Below are positions 35,853-59,937 of a DNA stretch of 64,000 nt, one piece after another. Under the pieces are notes generated by a model. That model was not told the origin of the DNA. It saw nothing but the letters and a program-made list of their open reading frames with translations, and ran no database searches. The stretch is from Gadus chalcogrammus (taxonomy: Eukaryota > Chordata > Actinopteri > Gadiformes > Gadidae): assembly GCF_026213295.1 (NCBI RefSeq), contig NC_079421.1, positions 21,067,159 through 21,131,158 on the forward strand, given 5' to 3'. Made by a program: the position numbers and the translations under genes. Each line of letters begins with the position of its first letter. Positions within the stretch are counted from its first letter, which is position 1.

Positions 35853-38067
35853 TCAGTGGCAGGTTTCCCTCACAGCAGAATACAGACTCTCCTGATTCCT
35901 TTCAGTGTTCTTCTTACGTCCTCTGGTTTTCCTGCCAGAGAACTCCAACGCTGCGTAGTTTAAGGAATCTGTCTCCCCATCCTACAACAGAGAGCTGTAT
36001 TACTACCAAACATCTTGGAGGATTCACAGATGTAGTAGATACCACAACATCTGGATTGAAAGTCAAAACTACAATTCAAACGGTGTATCGTAGTGTAATC
36101 ATAAACTGAGATCTAGAATATGCTGGTGTCTCACAATAACCAAACACTCGAATTGTTCATTTTACCAAGTAGCTACAATTGAGCAGGAATTTGGTCCGAT
36201 ATTGGAAAAAAGTTTTTTAAACATCATCACAATACTTTTTTGTAAATCCTCATTTTAACCGTTCCGTTAAGGATACAAATTGACATGTGTGACTCAGTTT
36301 TTAAATACATTTTTTAATTATGTATTTTTCCATTAAATAACCTAACAACAATACTGCTCGATAATGATTGCTAGAAAAATCGAAAAATCTTGTAAACGAA
36401 GCGTGGTAAGTCAATGTCTACCAATGCAAAACCGATTTTAAACAGATTTACCTGTTGTTCCTGATTCCCTGAGTCATGTGGAACTTGGTTGGAAGCACTC
36501 AGTGTTCCTGAGAATAAGGACATAAGAATACACATTTTCTGAATTCAATATAAAGATACATACAACTTTATATGTCTGTAAAAACACAATATCTCACTGA
36601 ATAAATTCTGGAGAATGTACTGTACCTTTGCGATGATCACAAACATACTTTGTGTTTCTCGTTAGAAACAGGATTATAATCACAGCCAGACAGCAAGCCA
36701 ACAGTATTCCAAGCACCATGGTAACATGCCAGTTGGTTTCTAGAATCAGATAATCAACATTTGGTCATCAGAAATTCTTATGTCACTTCTTTTCCTGGCA
36801 ATTTCCCCTAGAATGGGCCTCTTTAATCATAAGATGTATTGCCATAAAGATAACCATATAGAGGTCTTGTAAATCTATATCTAATTAGATTTTCAATTAT
36901 TGTTGAACTTTCTGAATTTTTCTATTTTTTTGTTCTGCTGATAACAATTCTGAAATGATGGTTGCGAAAAATGATGTCAGAGATTTGTCCATTCCCTCAT
37001 TCACTCAATCTAAATAAACACCAATATATTCACGTGTTATGTCCAGCTTAGTTCCATTTCCAAACACAACTTCCCCGCATGCTGCCAGGGCACAGTAGTA
37101 AGTCCCAGCATCAGAGGATACTGCATTGTTCTTGGGGAGAGTGTAGACACAGCTCTGTGGAGCAGACGGAGGCCCAGAACTATTCTGACATTCACCCCTC
37201 CTGTTTCCATTCATGTAAATGGCAGCAGGGTGAGATGGTCCTGATCTGAACCAGTACACACTGGGTTCCCCTTGGCACTGGTTTCTGCGGTTTGTCCTCT
37301 GGGAGGTAATAGAGCACTGGAGAGCCACAGGGTCTCCCAGCTGAACTGATGCCGTCACAGGCTGTTGGACCACAGTCTGGGAGACAAACCTCTGGTCATT
37401 GGGATCTATAAATCAAAATACAGCTATCATCTAAAGGTTCTTGAAATGCTTCTCATGATATTGAATCTGAACAATGAAAAACATGGATCTTACCTTTGAC
37501 AGACAGAAATGTGAAATTTTTCCACTTGTCACGTGAGTACGATTGACAGAAATAGTTTGCTTCATCACCTTTAGTTACGTTTTGAATTATCAGATGAAAG
37601 ACACAAACAACTTCCCCCTCTGTCAATGTTAAACTAATCTGGGGCTTCAAGGTTATTGATTCAAACAATTTTGAAGCGACCATTTCGGGAAGACATCCAG
37701 GAGATTGCTTGTACCAGTATAAATAATTACTATCCGTGTCTTCACATTCACAGTGAAGGGTTACAGTATCTCCAAGTCCTGCTGATTCCACAAAGAACGA
37801 AGGAGGACTCTCTTTGGCCTGAATCAACCCTGAATAAAATAAAACGAATAAGATCAATGAATTTTTGGTCTCGAACATTCATACTTTAATTTGAGGCTTG
37901 AAAGTTTGTGATAACACTGATAAAGAAATATACCTATTCTGCAATCCAAGTCATATTGTAACCAAACACCTCTTGCTGATTTAAAGGAGTTATATAATTG
38001 AAAGAAATGGAATAAGAGAAGGTATTTACTTACTTGCTGTACTCAGGATTATCATTGCAAAATACAT
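35853..38067 (-). CDS. NITR receptor N6, type A tail, two ITIMs (six exons)
   Basis: Exons: leader 38067-38034, V 37829-37494, I 37405-37034, transmembrane 36739-36626, juxtamembrane 36507-36452, tail 35981-35853; 346 aa in consistent phase. The V domain has CECEDTDSNYLYWYKQSPG and ends WKNFTFLSVKG. The I domain ends CGEVVFGNGTKLDIT and has AVSSDAGTYYC where the others have NVDSSDAGTYYC. Oddities: the I-exon donor reads AC|GTGAAT instead of AG|GTRTT-like, so the last exonic base is C rather than G. The transmembrane exon is one codon short near its start. ITIMs are LNYAAL (Tyr313) and SLYSAV (Tyr338). As in N4, splicing gives an Arg in the leader, while a contiguous frame starting at 37876-37878 reads MFETKNSLILFVLFYSGLIQ. 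Confidence 0.82.
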
Positions 38068-38174
38068 TGCCACGTTTTGGCGCTGAAGCTGAACTAGCGC
38101 TGTTCTCGCTCTAATGAAAGACTTGGACTTAAAAGACACCATTTACATACCGTAGACCAGCTGTGATTGGCTGC

Positions 38175-39900
38175 AACATAGAGACACTGAATGAAACAAG
38201 CCAATGATCCACCTTGTTTTCTGTGGGTTGCAGTTTATGCTGATATTATTGTGGCTGATGGAAACAACGGTTTGACAGGAAACCCAGAAATAAGCCATCG
38301 GTTATCAGAGTGTTTGACTGGGTAAAAGATGATCAACCCCAACAAACCAATGAACTGAGCTCATTGGGTCCTGACCCGCCTGCTCCATCCCACCTGACCA
38401 CTGCTCCTGTGTTCACACACGGCGCCCTGGATGTCAGAAGGCTTGCCCCTCCTGTTCACCATTCGCCTCTCCAGCTGTGGTTTGCCCCTCCGGCTAACCG
38501 TTTACCCCTAACGCTAACGGTTTGCCCCACTAGCTGGGCTCCTTCATGACTTTGACATGTCCTTCCACACTTGAACTTCGGGGGACGGAGTGGGGTGGGA
38601 AGGAATCATTTTGTTCACAGTAATCCCCTGTCAGGAAGTCGTTCTATTATTTGTGTTAATTTACTGCAATACCAGTTGTGACATTTTTGATATGTTGATC
38701 ACTTAAGGATTAACGTGTTATAGGAAATAAAGATGCTGTGCTTTCAAGCTCAAATTAAAATTGAGTGCCCTCATCCTGTTTAGATACGACAACTACTTTA
38801 AGGGTCACTTCCTTTCTTGCTATTTATTTTAAGGGCTCAAGCAGCAGATGAGCTGAGCGGAGAGGGCTGTGGCTGGCTCTTGTTTGACACACACCACCAA
38901 AACGAGCGAGCATATATAGACCTGGCTGCAGGTATCAACAGGATGTGCTGCACAGGTTCTGCAGAAACCAATAATGAAATGGACACACATTTCCCATCAA
39001 TGACTGATCCTAAACGGCGTTATTTGTGCATGTGAACAGAGAATGTCCACTTGATTCACCTGTTATATTCTTATAATTGTTTTTTAAAAAAGTAATGCTA
39101 ATTAATTCAGTACTTTAACAATTTGTACAACTTATTACAATGGTTGATTCAATTTAATTCAGAGATTTAAAGTTTCTTTCATATGGGATCACATCAGATG
39201 CAACATCAGTCCATTACAGAGACCCATCACCAGTGTCGTTGGGTCAATAGAGGGCGCTAGGGTGCCGCCCCTCCGTGAAATATTCACTTGAATATATCTG
39301 CCAACTATTAAACAACTTTTATCAGTACGAAATAAATCAACAAAAATACCTAACGTTTACCGTTTAATTGTGTGAGACACTTGTCACTGCCAGCAGCCAT
39401 TCAAATGCGTTTGAACGTCAATGATTTGGGCTAGGCTAGTTATTGGTCGCTAACTTTTTACTGTCTATCAAGCAGAGACAGCTTTTCTATATCTTTGACT
39501 TCATGAAAAGGTGCAGCCGATATGGTGTCTAACCACATGATCTACTGCTGTGACCTTGTTTTTTTAAATTGATTGTTTAAAGCGTATTTGATCACTGACC
39601 TTGTGTGTCATTGTGTCAGTGTGTTCATTCTCATCGTTTTCAAGCACTTCTTAAGGTATCTTTATTTTTTTATTGTGTAAGAATACATTTTAGGCATTGA
39701 TATAGGTTTATTGTAAAAAATGATATGCAGGGCTAAGTACGGCTGAACATAAAGATAGGCTGTGCGAAAGACGGCATCACCAATGATGAGCCATTCAATG
39801 TTAATGATCCAAACAAAGCACATTAGTAAACATAAGAAACAATATACAAATGCTCCTCACAATATACAAGTCCTTAACAATACCAGCATTTCACCCCCTT
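38175..39900. other. spacer between N6 and N7
   Basis: Contains the minisatellite patch (38450-38530), an AATAAA near 38726 and a decayed spacer block (about 38780-38980). At about 39234 the NITR spacer sequence stops and unrelated DNA (starting agtgtcgttgggtcaat) continues to about 39480, apparently replacing the MITE found in the other spacers. A TTTATT at 39707-39712 is a possible minus-strand poly(A) signal for N7. No gene is seen. Confidence 0.55.
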
Positions 39901-40022
39901 TAGCCTCATGAGGTGAGACAAACTCCCAGGTTGATGGACTTCTCTGGCACGTTTCTCTCACAGCAGAATACACACTCTCCTGTTGTCCTTCCACTGTTCT
40001 TCTTCCCTCCGTTGGTTTGTCT

Positions 40023-41713
40023 TTAACTGAACTCCAATGCAGCGTAGTTCAAACTATCGGTTTTCCTGTCCTACAACAGAGAACTGTTCATCACTACCAA
40101 ACATCTGAGAGAATTCACAGTTTACACCACATGATATGTTTTAATGGTCATCTAACAACCATTTATGCTTGTAAAATTTATTACAAAGTTGATATTTGTT
40201 TCAAAAAGAATAAACATCTCTAGTCCTACTACAACTATTTAAAATTAAATAATACAATTTAGAATGCACTGCCAATCAATGTAGGAGATCTATCACACTG
40301 AGCGCTTAAAAGCTGTTTAACGTGTCCTGATATGAGTTCTTGTGTTGAATGCGCTGTAGCGTTATTATGCTCACAAACCTGTAATGTATGATTAAAATGA
40401 GGATAACATTCACAAGCAGACAGCAAGATGACATTATCCGATACACAAAGATCTCAAGATGATGGTTAGGATCTAGAATCAGACAAACAACAATGGGGCA
40501 TCATCAATCTGTAGAGATCATATTCTTTCTCTAATCTGTGCAAGTACAATCACAGTATTGGATGTCTCAAATGTGCCCTAAGTATTTCATATATTCAAAT
40601 GTAATTATCTTTTATGTCTTCTTTCTTCTTAATTAAATTAGCAAATAAACTCGAAGAAATAAATTAAATATATTGACCTGTTATGTCCAGCGTAGTTCCA
40701 CTTCCAAACACAACTGCCCCACATGCTGCCAGGGCACAGTAGTAGGTCCCAGCATCAGAGGAGTCTACATTGTTCTTGGGGAGAGTGTAGACACAGCTCT
40801 GTGGAGCAGACGGAGGTCCAGAACTATTCAGACATTCACCAGTCCTGTTTCCATTCATGTAAATGGCAGCAGGGTGAGATGGTCCTGATATAGATCTGAA
40901 CCAGTACACACTGGGTTCCCCTTGGCACTGGTTACTGGGGTCCGTCCTCTGGGAGGTAATAGAGCACTGGAGAGCCACAGGTTCTCCCAGCTGAACTGAT
41001 GCCGTCACAGGCTGTTGGACCACAGTCTGGGAGACAAACCTGTGGTCATGGGGATCTATAAATTAAAATACAGCAAGAGGTTCTTGAAATGCTTCTGATG
41101 ATATTGAATATGAACAATGAAAAAGATGGATCTTACCTTTGACAGACAGAAAGGTGAAATTATTCCACTTGTCACGTGAGTACGATTGACAGAAATAGTT
41201 TGCTTCATCACCTTTAGTTACGTTTTGAATGGTCAGATGAAAGACACAAACACCATCTTCTCCCTCTGTCAACGTTAAGTTACTGTGGGGCTTCAAGGTT
41301 ATTGATTCATACAATTTCGAAGCTACCATTTCGGGAAAACATCCAGGAGATTGCTTATACCAGTATAAAGTACTGCAAACCTCATTTTCTGATTCACAAT
41401 GAAGGGTTACAGTATCTCCAAGTCCTGCTGATACCACAAAGACCAAAGGAGGACTCTCTTTGGCCTGAATCAACCCTAAATAAAAAAGAACTAATACGAT
41501 TAATGACTTGTTGGTCTCGATCATTCATACTTTATTTTGAGGCTTGAAAGTTTGTGATAACACTGATAAAGAAATATACCTATTCTGCAATGCAAGTCAT
41601 ATTATAACCAAACACCTCTTGCTGATATAAATTAGTTATAAAACTGAAAGAAATGGAATTAGAGAAGGTATTTACTTACTTGCTGTACTCAGTATTATCA
41701 TTGCAAAATACAT
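40023..41713 (-). CDS. NITR receptor N7, type B, tail cut after the first ITIM (five exons)
   Basis: Exons: leader 41713-41680, V 41475-41137, I 41055-40678, transmembrane 40472-40375 (ending before GTGAGC), tail 40070-40023; 298 aa in frame. The V and I domains are complete (YWYKQSPGCFPE, DEANYFC; CGAVVFGSGTTLDIT). The helix region, IMSSCCLLVNVILILIIHY, is more polar than in the others, with an Asn inside. The tail retains LNYAAL (Tyr292) and stops at TAA 40025-40023, 15 codons into the exon. The codons for a second ITIM (SVYSAV-like) still follow but lie beyond the stop and out of frame. The leader, V exon and flanks are nearly those of N4, so N7 looks like a chimaera of an N4-like 5' half and a type B 3' half. 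Whether the weak helix still anchors it is open. Confidence 0.75.
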
Positions 41714-41819
41714 TGTCACGTTTTGGCGCTGAAGCTGAACTAGCGCTGTTCTCGCTCTAATGAAAGACTTGGACTTAAAAGACACCATTTACATACCATA
41801 GACCAGCTGTGATTGGCTG

Positions 41820-42860
41820 CAACTTAGAGACACTGAATGAAGCAAGCCAATGATCCTCCTAGTTTTCTGTGGGTTGCAGTTGATGCTGATATTATTGTGG
41901 CTGGTGGAAACAACGGTTTGACAGGAAACCCAGAAATAAGCCATCGGTTATCAGAGTGTTGGACTGGGTTAAAGATTATCAACCCCAACAAACCAATGAA
42001 CTGAGCTCATTGGGGTCCTGATCCTGCCAGGGTAACCTCCAGCCATGGGCCCGGCTCCTATCAGCTCACAGCCAGGTCTCGGGGGCATGCCCGCAGCCTG
42101 GGTAAGGTGCCTGCTCCATCCCACCTGACCACTGCTCCTGTGTTCACACACGGCGCCCCAGATGTCAGAAGGCTTGATGGCCCTCCTGTTCACCGTTTGC
42201 CTCTCCAGCTGTGGTTTGCCCCTCTGGCTAACCGTTTACCCCTCACGCTAATGGTTTGCCCCTTCGGCTAACCGTTTACCCCTCACGCTAATGGTTTGCC
42301 CCACTAGTTTGGTTCCTTCATGACTTTGACATGTCCTTCCACATTTGAACTTCGGGGGAAGGAAATATTTTGTTCACAGTAATCCCTTCTCAGGAAGTCG
42401 TTCTTATTATTTGTGATGTGACCTTTTTGATATGTTGGCCATTTAAGGATTAACATGTTAGAGGAAATAAAGACGGCGTGTGTTCAAGCCCAAATTAATA
42501 TTGCGTGTCCTCGTCCAGTTTAGATAAGACAACAACTTTTAGGGTCACTCCCTTTCTTGCTATTTCTTTTACCACTGGGTTGGAAACAAAGCTTAAGGAC
42601 TCAAGCAGCAGAGGAGCTGAGAGGCGAGGGCTGTGGTTGGCCTTGTCTCTGTTTGACACACGCCACCAAAACGCGTGAGCATTTATGAACCTGGCTGCAG
42701 GTATCAACAGGATGTGCTGCAGCGGTTTGGCAGAAACCAACAATGAAATGGACACACATTTCCCATCACTGACTGAACCTGAACGGCGATATTTGTGTAT
42801 GTGAACAGAGAAAGTAACAGAGAAAGTAATATTATTTTAATTTTCTTCAAAAGAGAGCAG
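41820..42860. other. shortened spacer between N7 and N8
   Basis: Holds the minisatellite (42208-42300), an AATAAA near 42466 and the spacer block (42495-42755), then passes at about 42860 straight into the tail exon of N8. The MITE and 3' flank found in other spacers (about 2 kb) are missing, which indicates a deletion. Confidence 0.65.
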
Positions 42861-43396
42861 TTTATTAATGATGGACTTCTCTGGCAGGTTTCTCTCACAG
42901 CAGAATACACACTCTCCTCAGTCCTTTCACTGTTCTTCTTCCCTCCGTTGGTTTTTCTGCCATTGAACTCCAACGCTGCATAGTTCAAACTATCTGTTTT
43001 CTTGTCCTACAACAGAGAACTGTGTATCACTACCAAACATCTGAGAGGATTCACAGTTGACACCAAATGATATGTTTTAATAGTCATCGAACAACCATTA
43101 ATGCTTATGTAAATAGTTACAATTTGGTTACAAATGTATAAATATCTCTAGGCCTACTATAACTATTAAAATGAAATTAAAATGAAATATGGGAGATCTT
43201 GCACACTGAAACTTCTCCATCAAAGCGCTGGAGAGGCTCTTAAACCTGTCCTGATATGAGTTCTTGTGTCGAATGTGCTGTGGTGTTATTATGCTCACAA
43301 ACCTGCAATGTATGATAAGAATGAGGATTAGAATCACAAGCAGACAGCAAGCCAACATTATCTGATGCACCAAGATCACAAGATGACAGTTGGGCT
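42704..43396 (-). pseudogene. NITR N8 remnant: transmembrane and ITIM exons only, stop codon lost
   Basis: A type B transmembrane exon (43396-43299, LACCLLVILILILIIHC, GTGAGC donor) and an ITIM exon starting at 43006 remain, in frame with each other. Both ITIMs are intact (LNYAAL, SVYSAV), but the usual CAG-TGA end is CAG-AGA, because the exon is fused to spacer DNA. The frame runs on to TGA 42706-42704 and adds about 55 codons, including a hydrophobic run IKIILLSLLLSLF. The leader, V and I exons are absent: NITR similarity ends at about 43450, where a transposon begins. It is most likely not expressed as a receptor. Confidence 0.8.
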
Positions 43397-43451
43397 CTAG
43401 AATAGACAATCAAAAATGGGGCATCATGAGTCTGTAGAGATCATATTCTTT

Positions 43452-44528
43452 GGGGCCTATCTTGCATCCGGCGCAATTGACTTAATCAGTGGCGCATGTG
43501 TTGTTGCTAGTTTGCAACTGGCGCAGGGCGTTCTTTTCCCTCCTGCTCCACGCGTCGGTAAATTAGGGAATGATCTTGCGCCCCAAGGGGCGGCTCTGCG
43601 AAAGGAGGATGCGTGTTCTGGCGCAAACGTTCCCTGGTGCTATTTTGACGTTTCAGAAACCACTTGCATCACAAACCAGGAAATACCTGGTCTAAAGTCA
43701 GTGGCGCGTTGTTCAGATGCTATTTTAAGGGCGCATGCATAATGTTGTCTGTGCACCTCGCGCATACACTTTGCTTCTCTCATCTATCTAGCCAAACATT
43801 CTTGGGAAATTATTTGGGAAAGAACAGCTCATACAGCGGCATGTAACTTTTAGGATTGATGAGTATTTGATCATGAGAAAACATTGTTTTACCGCGAGTG
43901 AGTGTTAAAAAGAATGAATGAATGCGGGTGCGCGTGTGTGCGTCCATCTGTTTAAACACACGCAAACTAAACACGTAACGCATAATACAGTCCACGGCAA
44001 TGGATATTAACGGGGGGGCACGTGCATATTAGGAACACAAGTCGATAACGATAATGCATAAAATACTGATGATAAACATTGTTTATAATGTATTGCGTGT
44101 ATCATTAAACAGAACCACATTAAATAGGACTCAGTATTCGAAGTTGTGGAAGAAAACCTTATTCCATCTGTGAATAAGGCCATATTATTTGGCCATAAAC
44201 TAAGCCATTAGAAGTTTGAAATTCATGTGCAACTGTCTCATCGGAGACTGCAGACGCGCTGTCAAAATATCAACTCGTCAGATTCAAATGAAGTCATGGC
44301 TCTTAAAGGGGATGAGAGCTGGCACTCTCATTGGTTTATTGCACGTTACGCCCAAACCACACCTACGGGTAATTAGGCTACTTCAGACCAACCCTTTTTA
44401 GATATGCGCCGGGCGCAAGAGTCATTTTTCGTGCCGGTAAACTAGCGACATCGCCGTAGAACCGCCCACAAAGCTACTTGCGCTTGGCGCTTCTCACTTG
44501 CGTGTCAGACCGTTAAAATAGGGCCCTT
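43452..44528. mobile_element. non-autonomous TIR element at the array breakpoint
   Basis: The left end reads GGGGCCTATCTTGCATCCGGCGC. The right end, reverse complemented, reads GGGCCCTATTTTAACGG, followed by CGCAAG and gcgcc-rich DNA. The GGGCCTAT.TT start and the wealth of GCGC motifs near both ends resemble fish PIF/Harbinger-type MITEs, but the target duplication is not clear (TTT on the left, TTA-like on the right). No transposase frame is seen. The left flank is N8 intron; the right flank is not NITR. Confidence 0.5.
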
Positions 44529-44703
44529 ATGGTGTCCCATGGGGAGTACCACTCCTAACACATCCGTTGCATAAATTATTTGCTGTACAAGGGCAGACCC
44601 GTGGGATGGCTTCTAAAGTTTATAATTGTATCTCTAATCCTCATATCTCTTTAGCAGTGGAAAGTGATTGAAGTAGAGATATTTTCTGTGCAGATGAGGG
44701 AGA

Positions 44704-44855
44704 GATTTGCTGGGACACAGTATGGGAAAATCTACAGGATAACTCCAAAAACCCTAATCACCAATTAATACATTTTAGATTTATACGTAGGATGTTTTTG
44801 ACTCCAAGAAAAAGTCATGCTATGAAAATCTTCCCAAATATAGTCTTTGTAAAAC
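44704..44855 (+). pseudogene. L1/Tx1-type LINE ORF2 remnant
   Basis: An open stretch reads EICWDTVWENLQ, then NPNHQLIHFRFIRRMFLTP, matching the C-terminal part of fish L1-like ORF2 proteins (the pattern NPNHQLIHF..I.R.YLTP). It is short, with no intact RT motif beside it. Confidence 0.55.
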
Positions 44856-44933
44856 CTGCTTAGCTAATCTTATTGCCGTCTCCTCCTTTTATGTTTTTTC
44901 AAGATCAGCTTTAAGAAGAGCAAGAAAATGTGC

Positions 44934-45045
44934 ACGTGTGTGTGTATTTGTGTGTGTGTGTGCATATGTTTGTATACATGTGTATGCGTGTGTGTGTGTG
45001 TTTATACGCGTGTGTGTGCATGCGTGTTAATGTGTGTGTGTCAGC
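44934..45045. repeat. interrupted GT-rich tract
   Basis: GT repeats broken by ATAC, GCAT and GCGT words. The minus-strand His-Thr-rich frame here is a repeat artefact. Just after it, near 45052 (cagtgcttaatttgtaaag), the sequence resembles the start of a hAT-type element, but no other end was found. Confidence 0.6.
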
Positions 45046-45614
45046 AGTGCTTAATTTGTAAAGTGTGAGGTCCTGGATCGCAGAGTGGGGGTGGATCCGG
45101 TGACTCAAAACGAATAAAAAATTACGCTGCCTACGTGGCTTCTATGACAAAAAAAACCGAAACAAGACTGTGTGTACATCAGGGCAATGTTTATTTTAAT
45201 TTTATAACATGTAAACATGGGTGCGAAATGTTAAAAAAAAATAATACACTGCAACAATTATCAATCAGACTATTAAATTAACAAAATAAAACACTGGATG
45301 AGACAAACACTCCATCATGTGACCATGACCATGTCAACAGCAACAGCCTACTTGTGGGACTTACTATTTAAATACACACATATAATTAAACCATCTATAG
45401 TAGGCTATATATTCCAATGATGACCACCCAATAATCAATAATCAACAAGACAAGGCAAAGGAAGAGTAGTGAGGGGATGGTTGAGGGAGGAAGAGAGGCC
45501 CTTTGTTTGTTTGGGATCCGTTTATACATGCATGTGTGTGTGTGTGTTTCAATATGTGTGTGAGTGTTCACGTGTGTCCTCAGACGGAGAGATGAGGAGA
45601 CGGAGAGCGAGAGT

Positions 45615-57363
<11,749 letters not shown>

Positions 57364-58380
57364 AGTAGACCGGAGGCCTGGACGCAAACACAACTCAGCC
57401 ATCACTTCATTGGCCTTTTTAACTGAACCACAGATTAATATAACACATATCATATTAACATATAATTCAACCAGTGAAACATATAGATATGGTATCCTCT
57501 AATTAACGTGAAATAATCGTTTATTTAGCATCAGGAGGAGGCGTGACCAATGAGTCTCTTTCTCTTGCTCTAGGGCTCCAGCTGTGGTTTAAACCATACG
57601 AACCAAGTCTAGATCTGGAGGAACCCCCCTGTGAAAGTGGTACAGTCCAGCATCATGTTATCAGGAGGATTTATAAAACTGGAAATCCCCAGTTGCTACG
57701 CACAAATATTGAACTTGTGATTTAAATATCAGGACATTCACAGGAATTCTGTCTCGTCCTTCTTTTAATTTTGAGCATCAAATTAATCACTTGAATGTGG
57801 AACTCAGTGTTCAACTTATCACAGGTTAGTAAAGCAATGGTTACAGTGAAACATTAGCTAACATTGTATTCTCTAAAGTAAACTCTGTCTTTAATTGATA
57901 CGTGATGAGATCATTATTATGTACCAATAACCTAAAGACAATATAAACGTAAGTAAACTGGTTGATCATTATCATATACCAGTAACCTAAAGACAATATA
58001 AACATTAGTAAACTGGTTGATCATTATTATATACCAGTAACCTAAAGACAATATAAACGGTAGTAAACTGTCGGCCTACCTTATCTACTCCGGGATAAAA
58101 ATGCGGCCCATATGCTATACAGTTATAAAAGTATAAATGTAAGGGTAGAAACGGAGGTTGAAGTGTTCTTGAAACAAGTTTGTCTGGGAAATCAAAAGGA
58201 ATCAATGTATTAATTATTAATAGATTAAAGTGGATCTAGAGAAAGATCGTCATGGCCGCTCACTAAGAAAGACTGAAGTTCAGATGAGGAAGTCGTTTGA
58301 ACTTCTGAGGGAGGAAGCGATGTTATGTCATCTGGCGTCATGTGATTTCAGGTAAAGAGAATGTTTGAGACCTCAGACAC
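57364..58380. other. upstream region of the NLR gene
   Basis: No coding exon is recognised before the NLR start codon. The stretch 57909-58075 is a tandem repeat. At about 58245-58345 the minus strand has splice-compatible AG/GT pairs that could serve an untranslated first exon, but nothing decides it. Confidence 0.4.
57909..58075. repeat. 55-bp tandem repeat, three copies
   Basis: Units begin with gatcatt at 57909, 57964 and 58019 and contain taacctaaagacaatataaac. The copies differ at a few bases. It lies about 0.55 kb upstream of the NLR start codon. Confidence 0.88.
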
Positions 58381-58383
58381 GCA

Positions 58384-58562
58384 CATACACACAGTGATGC
58401 ACACACACACACACACACACATGCGAGGACATGCACACGCACACACACAGACACACACATTCACTCACACCCACAAACACACACACACACGCACATACAC
58501 ACACACACACACACACTCACAATTACACACATACACACACACACGCACACGCACACACACAC
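58384..58562 (+). repeat. CA-rich interrupted tract
   Basis: CA repeats broken by GC, TT and AG words. The His-Thr frames across it are artefacts. Confidence 0.9.
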
Positions 58563-58644
58563 AAGTTGGAAGTCGAGCAGCGGCGTTCTGCGCATGCTGG
58601 GGACTTTTCGTGGTGAGTGGGTTCAACCAGAGATCAGCGCATTA

Positions 58645-58805
58645 CGCCGATGCATGGAGGAGCGTCTCAGCTTCCGCTGTGGTTGACTGACGTTGACTGC
58701 GATCCACGACTCTCAGATGAGAGGAGGCAGTTCTGGTGAGCCTTCTGACATGTTGATCGTAAGAAAGCATCGGGCCCAAACTCTGGACCCAGCACCTCTG
58801 GGAGA
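58645..58805 (-). pseudogene. L2-type LINE scrap
   Basis: The minus strand reads QSLGPMLSYDQHVRRLTRT, then SSHLRVVDRSQRQ and AETLLHA, matching the LG..LS...H...L.R.A..HLR.I.R segment of L2-like reverse transcriptases. Short and isolated. Confidence 0.55.
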
Positions 58806-58924
58806 CAGCAGAGCCGTCGCAGCGTGACATCACCCTCCCCACTCAGCTCCCCGCTGTCAGGGCAACCAGACAGGAAAATTCGCCCAAAACTGTAGGATTC
58901 TCATGACACCCGCAGTTAATACCT

Positions 58925-59937
58925 ATGACAGATCCATTAATGCTAAAACTGTACGGACGTACAGCTAAGCTACGCATCTTACTATCAGACACTACACCGG
59001 TTAATTTGATTGGAAGGGATGCTTTGGGTAAATTAGGATTGCAGATATTATGTACACCACAGGGCATAATGATTGAACCTGCAGGAACAGCATCTCAAAT
59101 GATTCTACCAAAGCCTGACACAGCAAACGTGTATTGGATAGGGAGAATTCAGGACCAGGTAGAAGAGACAATGGGAAAATGGGGTAGCTACATCAAAACT
59201 CAGATCCTACATGCAAGGGAGGCAATGATAGGACATAATTGTACTACTGTGTGGCAGGAGAAGGGGCAGGAAAAGCAGCAGCGATCGAATCACAGTACAT
59301 AGTAATAGTACATCAAGGAGCAGCCATGATGATACCAGATGCAGATAAATCATCAGCAATAAAAGATTGGTTTAAAGAAACTAACAAAGTTGCCCATATT
59401 ATGTTGTTGATAAAAAATGGATTTGAAGCAAAAGATCGGGGGGAAATGATGTTAAACGAAAAACAACAAACTTGGGAAAAAACAGACAATCCATTGGTTC
59501 TCATGCCATGTTGTGGGAAGTTTTTAAAGATTCTTTGTTATGCACACATACAGGGATCTTGCAGGAAGTGGAGGTAGTTCAGAAAAAACAACGACAGATG
59601 ACAATAGGGGAACCATGGGATAGGCGGAATGAGATGAAAGAAGAGATGTTGGCAACCATACCAGGACAGGTATGGTCAAGGTTCGACACCGATGTGGGTT
59701 TGGTATATTTGGCTAACCCAGTAGTAGTCCGGCCTAGACAAAATGTTAAATTACCATGGCGAAGACAGTACTACATGAGACCAGAGGCTAAGATGGGAAT
59801 AGCCTTTACCATAGAAGGTGTAATAGCAGCAGGAGTGCTAGTAGAAACCAGAAGCAACTGTAACACTCCTCTGCTTCCAGTCTTGAAAGCTGACAAAAAT
59901 GGCGGTTGGTACATGACCTACGAGCTGTGAATGATGA
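58925..59937 (+). pseudogene. endogenous retrovirus pol fragment (protease end to start of RT), broken
   Basis: The first frame (58925-59302) contains VNLIGRDALGKLG, the C-terminal signature of a retroviral aspartic protease. The last frame (59472-59930) contains the N-terminal reverse transcriptase features PEAKMGI and NTPLLPVLKAD. The middle (59239-59577) is in another frame and does not show a motif I can name. The reading frame shifts at least twice, and once more just before the fragment ends, and the catalytic YXDD region is absent. There is no LTR, gag or env. At about 59938 it passes directly into NITR spacer DNA. This is a dead copy. Confidence 0.75.
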
